Shown here piece after piece: positions 26,422-34,078 of a DNA stretch of 37,692 nt. The notes under the pieces were generated by a model. That model did not search any database. It was not told the DNA's origin and was given only the letters and a program-made list of their open reading frames with translations. Position numbers and translations under genes: made by a program. Source of the DNA: Photobacterium pectinilyticum (GTDB lineage Bacteria > Pseudomonadota > Gammaproteobacteria > Enterobacterales > Vibrionaceae); assembly GCF_024357955.1 (NCBI RefSeq), contig NZ_JANEYT010000046.1, positions 1-37,692 of the forward strand, in the 5' to 3' direction. How positions within the stretch are numbered: the stretch's first letter is position 1; each line of letters starts with the position of its first letter.

Positions 26422-27282
26422 TCACGAAACGTTCGTTGGCCGATAGAGTTCCATTATCAGTTGAACAGATGCCCTTAATTTGGCATTAATCTCCTCTAAT
26501 GAAAGTACTTCACTCTTAGGCTTAAGCACTGCACGGCCATCCGCCTTCCGTATCATGGCAAAGGGAGCTTCAATGCTGAAAAACGGCATACTATTATGTT
26601 TAGATACATGCCTGAACAACGCTTGATAACGGCAGATCCCATCACCAACAGCACAGAATTGGTAGCTATTGCCATCAAACACAAGATCCTTGATATGAAT
26701 ATGTTCAGCGACATCCAAACTTCGCACTGCACACTGGAACAAATCATTCTCTGGTCGGTGTGAAGCGAGGTTACCGGGATCAAAGTTGATCCCCAAAGCC
26801 TCTGAATTAAACTCATTAATTACCGGTTCAAAATCGCTCGAGTCATTGAGCATATATGGCTGCTGATCACCGACATTTTCAATCAAGATCTTTATCTCTA
26901 ACGCCTCCGCGCGAGCAATGGCCCGACTTGCGGCTCGCTGAAACTGGCTTAAATTGCCATTTCGCGGTGCATATATAATTAATCGCTGACAATCGAGGAT
27001 GCTAGCAAGGTTGATCCTCTTGAGTAGCCGCTCATCGCAATTATCCAGCGTCATATGACAGTGTGCCGCTAATGAGGTACAGCTCATATGCCGTCGGTTA
27101 AGTAAATCACGAATATGCCTGACATTAGACTCGCTAACACCCTCCTCATCCAAATCATATATAGCCCCTTGAATCAGGGCTAACTCAACATTGTAAACAT
27201 CCAGCGAGCAAATTGAGTCAAGTGCAGATTCGATACTGTGCCCGGCATAAGCAACCGTACTGATAGAAAAGTTATTTTTCAC
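26422..27282 (-). CDS. Sugar phosphate isomerase/epimerase (TIM barrel)
   Basis: Xylose-isomerase-like TIM barrel (AP endonuclease 2 superfamily), 286 residues. The metal ligands are visible at strand ends: Glu135 in ILIENVGD, Asp168 in GINFDPGN, His194/His196 in EHIHIKD and Glu238 in FSIEAP. It starts at GTG with GAGG seven bases upstream. It is the last gene of a minus-strand operon after rpiB-, dhaK- and dhaL-like genes. In erythritol/threitol pathways an enzyme of this superfamily converts L-erythrulose 1-phosphate to D-erythrulose 4-phosphate beside a DAK kinase and an RpiB homologue, and that arrangement matches here (inference). It is clearly not a duplicate of the barrel protein at 31042-32010. 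Confidence 0.82.
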   Translation of the reverse strand: MKNNFSISTVAYAGHSIESALDSICSLDVYNVELALIQGAIYDLDEEGVSESNVRHIRDLLNRRHMSCTSLAAHCHMTLDNCDERLLKRINLASILDCQRLIIYAPRNGNLSQFQRAASRAIARAEALEIKILIENVGDQQPYMLNDSSDFEPVINEFNSEALGINFDPGNLASHRPENDLFQCAVRSLDVAEHIHIKDLVFDGNSYQFCAVGDGICRYQALFRHVSKHNSMPFFSIEAPFAMIRKADGRAVLKPKSEVLSLEEINAKLRASVQLIMELYRPTNVS

Positions 27283-27338
27283 AATATACCTCTACTCACA
27301 ATAGGCTCTAGCGCCCTGCTTAGCCCAACATACCTTTT

Positions 27339-27977
27339 TCATGCCACGACCTCAGTACAAGCATACTTGGCCATAAATTTTAGGAGCAAAGACATGGAAA
27401 TAGCGCCAGGATCAGGATGCCCAAGCGAACGCTCGCCTAGCGTTTTCGCTTTCCCCGTGGTAGCAATCATTTCTTTTGTTCTTTCGACACCCTGTTCAGC
27501 GGCTTCTGCCACTTCAGCAATCGCTTGTCTGAAGTCGACATCAGCAAGCTGATAGGCACGTCGCATGGCGGGCGCCAAAGCATCAATCATCGTTTTGGCC
27601 CCCTCACTTGCCCCACCTCGCTTATAGATCCCTTCAAGCCCTGCGTCTAGGAAGCGCGCAAATACAGATGACGTTAATTGCTTTTCGCCCGCGATAGCCT
27701 TCCCGCCAGCCCTGAACAAAGTACCAAATATCGCACCGGAGGCCCCCCCCATGGTTGACATCAGTTTTGTGCCGACTTTAGTCATGACATCACCCACATC
27801 ACGCGCAGAGAAATCGTCACTCAGGTAAGAAGCAACCTGAGAAAAACCGCGTTCAATGCCTAAGCCATGATCACCATCACCGATAGCCTGGTCATACTTT
27901 GTCAGTGCAGGTTCATTTGCCACCATCCCCTTGGCAACCAATTGCATCATCTCAATCGTTTCACGTGTATTCATCAT
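27339..27977 (-). CDS. dhaL: DhaL-type kinase subunit (dihydroxyacetone kinase family)
   Basis: Nucleotide-binding half of a DAK-family kinase, 212 residues. The Mg-nucleotide aspartates lie in DQAIGDGDHGLGIERGF (about residues 29-45); KLMSTMGGASGAIFGTLFRAGGKA and the C-terminal TTGKAKTLGERSLGHPDPGA are family hallmarks. The stop of dhaK overlaps this start as TAATG; a second ATG follows directly. No DhaM phosphotransfer protein is present, so the kinase may use ATP. The neighbours point to a ketose other than dihydroxyacetone, for example a tetrulose or apulose (inference). Confidence 0.88.
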   Translation of the reverse strand: MMNTRETIEMMQLVAKGMVANEPALTKYDQAIGDGDHGLGIERGFSQVASYLSDDFSARDVGDVMTKVGTKLMSTMGGASGAIFGTLFRAGGKAIAGEKQLTSSVFARFLDAGLEGIYKRGGASEGAKTMIDALAPAMRRAYQLADVDFRQAIAEVAEAAEQGVERTKEMIATTGKAKTLGERSLGHPDPGAISMSLLLKFMAKYACTEVVA

Positions 27978-28975
27978 TATTTCCTCAGGGCAAAAGAATG
28001 GCACGAAGCGTCATACAGGCACTTAAGTTGTTCGTCTAATTTAAAAAGGGAGATGGAATACCCTGACATCTCAAGCGATGTACAATAATTGCCAACCAAG
28101 CAATCGTATACAGCAATCCCATTATCGTTCAAATAGTTGTTAACAGCCCGATTCGCAATCAGAAGTTCCATCTGGGTAGATGCGCCGAGGTTATTCACCA
28201 ATACACATACTTCATCGCCAGCGTGCAAATCCAGATCTTTGTGTAATTTATCCATCAATGTCGAGACGGTTTCATCAGCAGTACCTAACTTAGATTTGCC
28301 AACACCGGGCTCACCATGCAACCCCATTCCGATTTCAATTTCATCATCGGCAATCTCGAAGTTGAAAGTATCATTTCTCGGAATAGCGCAAGGACCAAGA
28401 GCAACACCAACTGAAGCCGTGTGTTTCAAGGCTTTTTCTGTTGCGGCAACAACATCATCAAATTCATGGTACATATCTGCGGCTGCACCTGCCGCCTTCA
28501 GAACATATAACGCTCCAGCAATGCCCCGCCGCTCAACACTGTTCGATTTAGGCGCTGAAATTACGTCATCATTAATACGAACCGTATGAGACTTGATATC
28601 GTCGTCTTCCAGCAGCTCCGCTGCGATATCAAAATTCATATTGTCACCAGCATAATTTCCGTAGACAAAAATCACACCTTTGTTCGGATTCAATGCCGAG
28701 CAGGTTTCAATAATGACATCCGGAGACGGGGCGGCAAACACATCCCCAATAGCCACGGCATCAGCCAATCCGGCCCCCACATAACCACCGTACATAGGCT
28801 CGTGACCAGCACCGCCACCTGTCACAATAGCCACCTTGTCCGAACAAAAATCTTTGCGAAAGGCCGCAGTATACGAACCAACCGGCTCCAAATGATCGAC
28901 GGCTGCCATAAAACCCTCAAACTGCTCTCGGGCTACGGCATCAGGGTTATTTAATAACTTCTTGGGCTTTCTCAT
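27977..28975 (-). CDS. dhaK: DhaK-type kinase subunit (dihydroxyacetone kinase family)
   Basis: Substrate-binding half of a DAK-family kinase, 332 residues. GGGAGHEPMYGGYVG (53-67), GDVFAAPSP, the YGNYAGDNMNFDIA loop with the catalytic Asp111, and His220 in GMGLHGEPG, the histidine that binds the ketone covalently, are all in place. Residues 315-332 are poorly conserved. The ATG has a consensus AGGAGG, eight bases after the rpiB stop. Together with DhaL it should phosphorylate a short ketose. The family includes dihydroxyacetone kinases and L-erythrulose kinases of tetritol pathways; context favours the latter kind of role. Confidence 0.9.
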   Translation of the reverse strand: MRKPKKLLNNPDAVAREQFEGFMAAVDHLEPVGSYTAAFRKDFCSDKVAIVTGGGAGHEPMYGGYVGAGLADAVAIGDVFAAPSPDVIIETCSALNPNKGVIFVYGNYAGDNMNFDIAAELLEDDDIKSHTVRINDDVISAPKSNSVERRGIAGALYVLKAAGAAADMYHEFDDVVAATEKALKHTASVGVALGPCAIPRNDTFNFEIADDEIEIGMGLHGEPGVGKSKLGTADETVSTLMDKLHKDLDLHAGDEVCVLVNNLGASTQMELLIANRAVNNYLNDNGIAVYDCLVGNYCTSLEMSGYSISLFKLDEQLKCLYDASCHSFALRK

Positions 28976-28983
28976 GTTGCCTC

Positions 28984-29439
28984 CTATCCGAGCTGAATGG
29001 CATCTTCCAATTCCATGATACGTTGGACTTTAGGTAGTGATGACTCATCAATTTGATCAGCATCCAACCAGCTTTTCAGCACCGTTTTAGCTAACTCCGG
29101 TCCAATCACTCGTGATCCCATTGTTATAATTTGAGCACCATTGCTCTTTCTTGCCCTAACGGCAGAAAAAACGTCATGACAAAGAGCAGCACGAATACCT
29201 GGTACTTTATTGGCCATAATAGAAACACCTATACCGGTGCCACACACAATAAGCCCTCGTTCATGTTTATTACTAGCGACAGCACGTGCAACCCTCTCAG
29301 CAACATCCGCATATAAATTAGAACTATGTTTAGGGGCTTCACTATAATCTGTATATTCATAACCGAGTGAAACAAGGTAATCCTTTAGTATATTTTTAAA
29401 TTCTACCGCTGCGTCATCGCAGCCTATTGCAATGTTCAT
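28984..29439 (-). CDS. rpiB: RpiB/LacAB-family sugar phosphate isomerase, divergent
   Basis: Aldose-ketose phosphate isomerase of 151 residues. The core motif LIVCGTGIGVSIMANKVPGIRAALCHDVFSA with the catalytic cysteine is typical. Two usual RpiB elements differ: the N-terminal GxDHAG loop is GCDDAA, and the HNDAN motif reads SNGAQ in RARKSNGAQIITMGSRV. Such changes point to a substrate other than ribose 5-phosphate. The D-erythrulose-4-phosphate isomerases of erythritol pathways are RpiB homologues and make a good guess. The ATG at 29439 has GGAG upstream; a GTG four codons earlier lacks one. First gene of the minus-strand operon. Confidence 0.85.
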   Translation of the reverse strand: MNIAIGCDDAAVEFKNILKDYLVSLGYEYTDYSEAPKHSSNLYADVAERVARAVASNKHERGLIVCGTGIGVSIMANKVPGIRAALCHDVFSAVRARKSNGAQIITMGSRVIGPELAKTVLKSWLDADQIDESSLPKVQRIMELEDAIQLG

Positions 29440-29804
29440 AACAAGCTCCACATCAGGTAAACAAACAACATTTGATTTATATTTACGCTAAGGCATAAAC
29501 AAATAATAATCTAATTAATCCATCGCTCTATTTGACATATATCACGAAATATCCACATCACCATGAAAATTAAAAAGTAAGAATCTAATAAAAAACCAAA
29601 AAAATTAAACATTTAAATAAAAACTAGAAGCAATATTTATTTATTATTTATTGGTGTTTTTAATTAAAACAGTAACGTACTTTTTTTGTACGTTACTGTT
29701 TATTATAAAAACGTGTTGTTGCGTGATTGAGTTCAAATTTTAATCAGTTCAACTCACCTATACTGCCCTCAACATAAAAAATTAATTAAGAAATTTTTTA
29801 GCGT
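29440..29804. promoter_or_regulatory. Divergent promoter region of the sugar cluster
   Basis: 365 AT-rich bases between the rpiB-like operon and the GntR/FCD regulator. It holds a CRP-like site (TTTGA-CATATA-TCACG, 29531-29546, eight of ten conserved positions) and a large inverted repeat (29667-29701). No gene is seen in it. Confidence 0.6.
29667..29701. promoter_or_regulatory. Perfect 14-bp inverted repeat with T7 loop
   Basis: AAACAGTAACGTAC (29667-29680) and GTACGTTACTGTTT (29688-29701) pair perfectly around seven T residues. In a region from which genes are transcribed outward on both sides a terminator makes little sense, so an operator for the adjacent GntR/FCD protein or a stop for an antisense or small RNA is more likely. 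Confidence 0.55.
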
Positions 29805-30524
29805 ATGAGTCATAAGAACATGCTTATAATGGAGCTAAACAAGGACGCATACGGAAAAGGTCAAAGGACGATGAAGTTATCCGAGCAAGCATACCAAAAG
29901 CTTAAGACTATGATTCTTAACAATGAATTTAGAATCAGCCAACAACTTCTCGTTGAAGATGCTGTTGAAATATGTGGTTTCAGCCGAACGCCGGTTCGTG
30001 AAGCCCTGCTGAGGCTGCAAGCTGATGGGTTGATAAAACTGCACCCAAGACACGGATTACGCATCTGTGCATTGTCCAAGAAAGACTTACAAGAGTTGTA
30101 TGAACTCATTGCTCATCTGGAAGTAACAGCGATTGAGTTATGTATTCAACACCAGCTTAGTGACGCGCAAATTAACACGTTAAGAGAGTACACAAAGCTT
30201 ATGAATGTGGCTCTAGAAAAAGATGACATCTTTTTATGGGCCGATTATGACCGGCAGTTCCATGAAGAAATATTTGAATACACTGGAAATTCAAGGCTAA
30301 TAGAAACAGCCAAAAAATACAACGAACAGAATAAAAGATGTAAAGATATAGTGATTAAACTTCGTCCTTTACCTTGGGATTCAATTGCTGAGCATAATAA
30401 GTTGGTTGATGCGATTGAAAAAGGTGATGCTCTCGGCGCTAGAAAAATGCACTTAGAACACTGGCGAGAAGTATCAAAACAGTTTATTGGTTTTTTAGAT
30501 AATTATCACTTCCTAGATAGCTAA
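29805..30524 (+). CDS. GntR-family regulator, FCD (FadR) subfamily
   Basis: Transcription regulator, 239 residues if the first ATG is used. Winged helix: LSEQAYQKLKTMILNNEF (25-42), then FSRTPVREALLRLQADGLIKLHPRHGLRI (75-103). It is followed by an all-helical FCD ligand domain with the metal-site pattern: aspartate in WADYDRQFHEEIF, and histidines in AEHNKLVDAI and MHLEHW. The start is uncertain: 29805 has a weak ribosome site, and the ATG at 29871 (217 residues), preceded by AAAGGA at a short distance, would still cover the whole winged helix. It heads the plus-strand half of the sugar cluster and probably represses both halves until a pathway intermediate binds. Confidence 0.88.
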   Translation: MSHKNMLIMELNKDAYGKGQRTMKLSEQAYQKLKTMILNNEFRISQQLLVEDAVEICGFSRTPVREALLRLQADGLIKLHPRHGLRICALSKKDLQELYELIAHLEVTAIELCIQHQLSDAQINTLREYTKLMNVALEKDDIFLWADYDRQFHEEIFEYTGNSRLIETAKKYNEQNKRCKDIVIKLRPLPWDSIAEHNKLVDAIEKGDALGARKMHLEHWREVSKQFIGFLDNYHFLDS

Positions 30525-30583
30525 CGTTAAATAGCTAGATTTAAGAAAACTTCATCACTTATTTAATTAAGGAGGGCACTGCT

Positions 30584-31049
30584 ATGCCTAAAAAAAGTGT
30601 GGCAGAGCTTTATGAACTTACCCGAAATATTCGTCTTGATATTTTGGATATGGTTTATAAGGCCCAGTCAGGTCATATTGGCGGTTCCTTTTCAGCTGCT
30701 GAAATAGTAACAACGCTGTATTTTTCAGAGATGGAAAATCTAGACCCCAATGACCCGCACAAAGAAAACCGGACGCGTTATCGTTGCTGAGGGCCATCAA
30801 CAGCGCAATGGCATGGCATATGAGATTGCAACACGAATGGCTAAAGCAGGCATCAGCGCAAGGTTTGATCATATTGGTCTAAATGACACGTTTGCAGAGT
30901 CTGGCGCCTACCCGATGTTACTTGATAAGTACGGCCTATCCGCCAAACACATTATCGACGCAGCAAGCGCGATGCTTGTTAAGTCAGCGAGCCAGAAATT
31001 CACCAATCAACCTGCACATCAACAAGCACAGGGAGTTACCAATGTTTAA
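30584..31049 (+). pseudogene. Two-subunit transketolase collapsed by internal deletion
   Basis: Reading from an ATG with a strong AAGGAGG site, residues 1-62 are the N-terminus of a split-transketolase N subunit (LTRNIRLDILDMVYKAQSGH, IGGSFSAAEIVTTLYF, LDPNDPHKENR). The frame then runs into TRYRC and a stop at 30790. From about 30766, in another frame, the sequence is the C-terminal end of the partner C subunit (KTGRVIVAEGHQQRNGMAYE, LNDTFAESGAYPMLLDKYGL, then KHIIDAASAMLV), ending at 31049. The middle, roughly 200 residues from each subunit including the thiamine diphosphate and catalytic sites, is gone. The junction near 30761-30775 lies in an AAAGAAAACCGG stretch. The remnant cannot be active. 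It overlaps the start of the next gene by eight bases. Confidence 0.85.
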
Positions 31050-32010
31050 GCATGCAGTAATCACCCCATTCTTGGGGCAAACCAAGGATCGTTTTTCAGA
31101 ATACAACGAACCCAAAACACTGGAACAAAAATTCCAGACCCTACGCATGATCGAAGGAATGACAGGTGCTGAGCTTGTCTACCCTTACGAAGTGAATTTC
31201 GACAACCTCAGTGAAGTCAAGTTACTGCTGGCTAAATATGACATCAAGGTTGCCTGCATTAATGTCAACGTCAAAGTTGAACCTGAATTTAAATCAGGCG
31301 GGCTAACCTCGCCAGACAAAGCCGTACGAGAAAGAGCGGTAAGCTTTATCAAAGAAGCAAAAGATTTTGCACAAGCCGTTGGTGCAGACAAGGTTCAATG
31401 CTGCCCGCTAAGTGATGGTTATGAATTCTCATTTCAGGCCGATTACACAGAAACCTGGCAACGCCTGTGCGAAACCTTCGCAGCGGCAGGTGAATATAAA
31501 CCGGAGATACCGCTGTTTATTGAATTCAAGCCAAATGAAGTGCGAGGTCGTTGTTACCTAGATAATGCAGCGAAAACCATTTGCCTGATTAAAGATATTG
31601 GCAACCCGAATATCGGCGTCACTCTGGACTACGGCCATTCTTTATATGGTGACAACAATCCAGCGGAAGAGTTAGCACTACTGAACGCCCTGGATGTGAA
31701 GTACTACATCCATATTAACGATAACGATGGTAAGTGGGACTGGGATTACTTCTGTGGAAGTCGCAGCCTGATGCAATATATCGAATTTATCTATTATCTA
31801 AAAAAATTCAATTATCAGGGATGGCTGACCTCAGATACCTCCCCTACCCGCTGGGACATCGTCAAGATGTTTGAAGCTAACGTCAATATGACCAATCGAA
31901 TTTCTGCCCGCATAGACGAAATCGGTATGTCCAATTTCGAAGAAAGTCTCCACAAAAAGGAATACATGGATATCTGGGCAGACCTGCAAAGTTACTTTAT
32001 GAAGTTTTAG
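31042..32010 (+). CDS. Xylose-isomerase-like TIM-barrel sugar isomerase
   Basis: AP endonuclease 2 superfamily barrel, 322 residues. Putative metal ligands: Glu161 in LFIEFKPNE, Asp196 and His199 in VTLDYGHSL, His224 in YYIHINDNDG. The DYGH and HINDNDGKWDWD patterns are those of sugar isomerases/epimerases acting on free aldoses or ketoses. The ATG at 31042 has GGGAG seven bases upstream and overlaps the end of the transketolase remnant, so translation was once coupled to it. An earlier in-frame ATG at 30883 lies in remnant sequence and adds nothing family-like. A likely role is conversion of the imported aldose to its ketose before the DAK-type kinase; D-apiose isomerase is a member of this superfamily (from memory). 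Confidence 0.82.
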   Translation: MFKHAVITPFLGQTKDRFSEYNEPKTLEQKFQTLRMIEGMTGAELVYPYEVNFDNLSEVKLLLAKYDIKVACINVNVKVEPEFKSGGLTSPDKAVRERAVSFIKEAKDFAQAVGADKVQCCPLSDGYEFSFQADYTETWQRLCETFAAAGEYKPEIPLFIEFKPNEVRGRCYLDNAAKTICLIKDIGNPNIGVTLDYGHSLYGDNNPAEELALLNALDVKYYIHINDNDGKWDWDYFCGSRSLMQYIEFIYYLKKFNYQGWLTSDTSPTRWDIVKMFEANVNMTNRISARIDEIGMSNFEESLHKKEYMDIWADLQSYFMKF

Positions 32011-32091
32011 TGACTTCCTCTACAAATCGTTCAATAACAAATTGTTAAGTTAACCGCATACCCTACAAACATATAATAAAAGGTACACAAC

Positions 32092-33102
32092 ATGAAAAGA
32101 ATAACCTTACTTGCCGGAGCGGCACTGGCTGCTGCCTTGTTATCTAACGTCGCTGTCGCGTCGGAACGCTACCCCAGCCGTAACATCACCGATGTGGTGA
32201 CTTGGTCTGCAGGTGGCGGCACAGACGTCATCAACCGCGTGACAACGGCATCCATGGCAAAATATCTAGGTACCAATATTAACGTCATTAATAAACCTGG
32301 GGGTGTCTCTGGCTCTGTCGGGCTATTGGAAGGTTACGGGGCCAAAGCCGATGGCTATACCTTTGTCGGCCTTTCTGAGTCCAATGTCGCCGCTGCCGTT
32401 ATGGGTGGCTGGGATAACCGCATGGATGTTTTCGATTACTTTATTGTTGCTAGTTCACCTGACGTTATTTCCGTGTCCCGAAAGTCTCAGTTCAATACCA
32501 TCGAAGAATTGGTTGAGTATGCCAAGAAAAACCCGAACAAACTGAGAGTCGGTGCAGGGTCTGCCGGTTCACTGCACCACATTAACTACCTTGCTTTTGC
32601 GAAAGGTATTGATGCTGAAATGAACTTTATTCCCTACCCGGGCTCATCAAATAGTCAAAATGCGACACTGAGTGGTGAAGTTGATGTGGTTATCACTTCG
32701 GTTGCCGAACAAAATCAGTTAATCCAATCTGGTGATTTTAAAGCGCTTGCCACTTTAACTGAAGAACCATTTACAGTAGGCGATATTACTATTCCTTCTG
32801 GCTTGGAAACCTATCCAGCATTGACTCAACACTTGCCAATCTCGCAAGCGATCGGCTTCGCCATGAAAAAAGAAACCCCGAAAGAAATTAAGATGAAGGT
32901 TGCCAAAGCCTTCGCCTCAGCGATGCAAAGTGATGAAATCAAAAACTACGCCAATGAAAACCATTACCAGATCCTAGGTGAATTTGGTAAGACAGCAAAC
33001 GCGCGTATGGCTCGACTGGAATCACTTTTTAGCTGGACACTGTGGGAGCTAGAGGCAGCCAAAGTAAACCCTGAATCACTGGGTATTCCTCGCCCTGAGT
33101 AA
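32092..33102 (+). CDS. tctC: TctC/Bug-type periplasmic binding protein of a TTT transporter
   Basis: Solute receptor of a tripartite tricarboxylate transporter, 336 residues. Signal peptide to about residue 23 (LLSNVAVAS). Family motifs: YPSRNITDVVTWSAGGGTDVINR (27-49), INVINKPGGVSGSVGLLEG, and NKLRVGAGSAGSLHH. It is followed by tctB and tctA in the usual order. TTT receptors usually bind carboxylates, occasionally amides or neutral molecules. With an aldose epimerase and sugar isomerases in the same operon the ligand here could be a sugar or sugar acid (inference). A hairpin after the stop probably limits read-through to the membrane genes. Confidence 0.9.
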   Translation: MKRITLLAGAALAAALLSNVAVASERYPSRNITDVVTWSAGGGTDVINRVTTASMAKYLGTNINVINKPGGVSGSVGLLEGYGAKADGYTFVGLSESNVAAAVMGGWDNRMDVFDYFIVASSPDVISVSRKSQFNTIEELVEYAKKNPNKLRVGAGSAGSLHHINYLAFAKGIDAEMNFIPYPGSSNSQNATLSGEVDVVITSVAEQNQLIQSGDFKALATLTEEPFTVGDITIPSGLETYPALTQHLPISQAIGFAMKKETPKEIKMKVAKAFASAMQSDEIKNYANENHYQILGEFGKTANARMARLESLFSWTLWELEAAKVNPESLGIPRPE

Positions 33103-33121
33103 CACACCTGAGCTTGAAACC

Positions 33122-33152
33122 GGAGCCCAATGGTCAATCCAGCCAGGGCTCC
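33122..33152 (+). terminator. Hairpin between tctC and tctB
   Basis: GGAGCCC and GGGCTCC form a perfect 7-bp stem with a 17-base loop and no strong T run. It is likely a stabiliser or attenuator that keeps receptor mRNA above that of the membrane subunits. Confidence 0.45.
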
Positions 33153-33198
33153 CTTCACGCTTAACTATCCCATTTAACTTCTCTTATTGGGGGTCATC

Positions 33199-34065
33199 AT
33201 GACTAGCGCAACCATGCACTCAAAAGACGAAAAAGTAGATGAAGACAAATTAGCAGCTCAAACGTTGGAACAGGAAAAAATGCATGGATGGGACTTTGCG
33301 TTCTCCCTTATTGTTATGCTGTTTTCACTTGGTGTCATAGCGACCTCATTGACCATGCCTTTTTCCGGTACCGTTGGTGGTGTTACTACCGAATGGTATG
33401 AATCACCGGGCCTTCTGCCGCTGTTTATCGGTTGCTCGCTGTTTGCTGCAGGCTTGTCTGTGTTTATGCAGAGTAAAAATGAACGGGGCCGGGAACGGTT
33501 TGTTCAATATTTCAAAGAGATCAATCCAACGGGGTTCCTCGTATCGGCAGGGGGGATCCTTAGCTATATCTATGTGCTGATCACTTGGTATGACTTTTTT
33601 CTCGCTTCAGCAGTATTTCTTCTCCTTTATATCGGTATTTATTACCTGGATCAGCCTGCGATTTCGAAAAAAATACTCAAGATTTACTACAGTGTTGTCA
33701 CTGTCTCTATTGTCATTTTTATGACTGGCCTCGATAAAGCCGTGAACAGTGCATATCCATTTACCACAGATCTACTGTTAGTGGTTACAGCAATTGCCCT
33801 GATTGTTGCTATGTATAATGGCGCAAAAAAAACAAACCCAGAGCTAATACAAAAAGTACGCAGGATGACACTGATTGCCATTATTTTTCCAGCAATATTG
33901 TGTCCAATTTTTCGTTATTTCTTGTTGGTGCCCCTACCGAAAGAAGGTCTAGTTGTTGAACAATTATTCAACCATACCTACTACACCTATATTTCCACCG
34001 GGAAGACAAAAGTAGAAATGGATCTCTCTGATGAGCAGTTGTCTTTACTCGAAGATGCATTTTAA
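33199..34065 (+). CDS. tctB: TctB-type small membrane subunit of TTT transporter
   Basis: Poorly conserved small membrane subunit of the TTT system, 288 residues, longer than the usual 140-200. Hydrophilic charged N-terminus (1-30), then about six to seven hydrophobic segments; WDFAFSLIVMLFSLGVIATSLTMP and WYESPGLLPLFIGCSLFAAGLSVF resemble the TctB fold. The ATG at 33199 is preceded by GGGGG; a TTG at 33187 lies upstream and is less likely. It lies between tctC and tctA, 13 bases before tctA, which secures the assignment. The extra C-terminal membrane segments and tail (about 195-288) are unusual. Confidence 0.82.
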   Translation: MTSATMHSKDEKVDEDKLAAQTLEQEKMHGWDFAFSLIVMLFSLGVIATSLTMPFSGTVGGVTTEWYESPGLLPLFIGCSLFAAGLSVFMQSKNERGRERFVQYFKEINPTGFLVSAGGILSYIYVLITWYDFFLASAVFLLLYIGIYYLDQPAISKKILKIYYSVVTVSIVIFMTGLDKAVNSAYPFTTDLLLVVTAIALIVAMYNGAKKTNPELIQKVRRMTLIAIIFPAILCPIFRYFLLVPLPKEGLVVEQLFNHTYYTYISTGKTKVEMDLSDEQLSLLEDAF

Positions 34066-34078
34066 TAGGGACTAATAT

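Noticed and set aside
28137..28589. 150-residue plus-strand frame opposite the dhaK-like gene
   Set aside because: Antisense shadow; Ser/Thr/Ala-rich translation without motifs.
30883..31041. In-frame N-terminal extension of the plus-strand TIM-barrel isomerase
   Set aside because: The added 53 residues are an out-of-frame reading of the transketolase remnant; the ATG at 31042 has a proper ribosome site.
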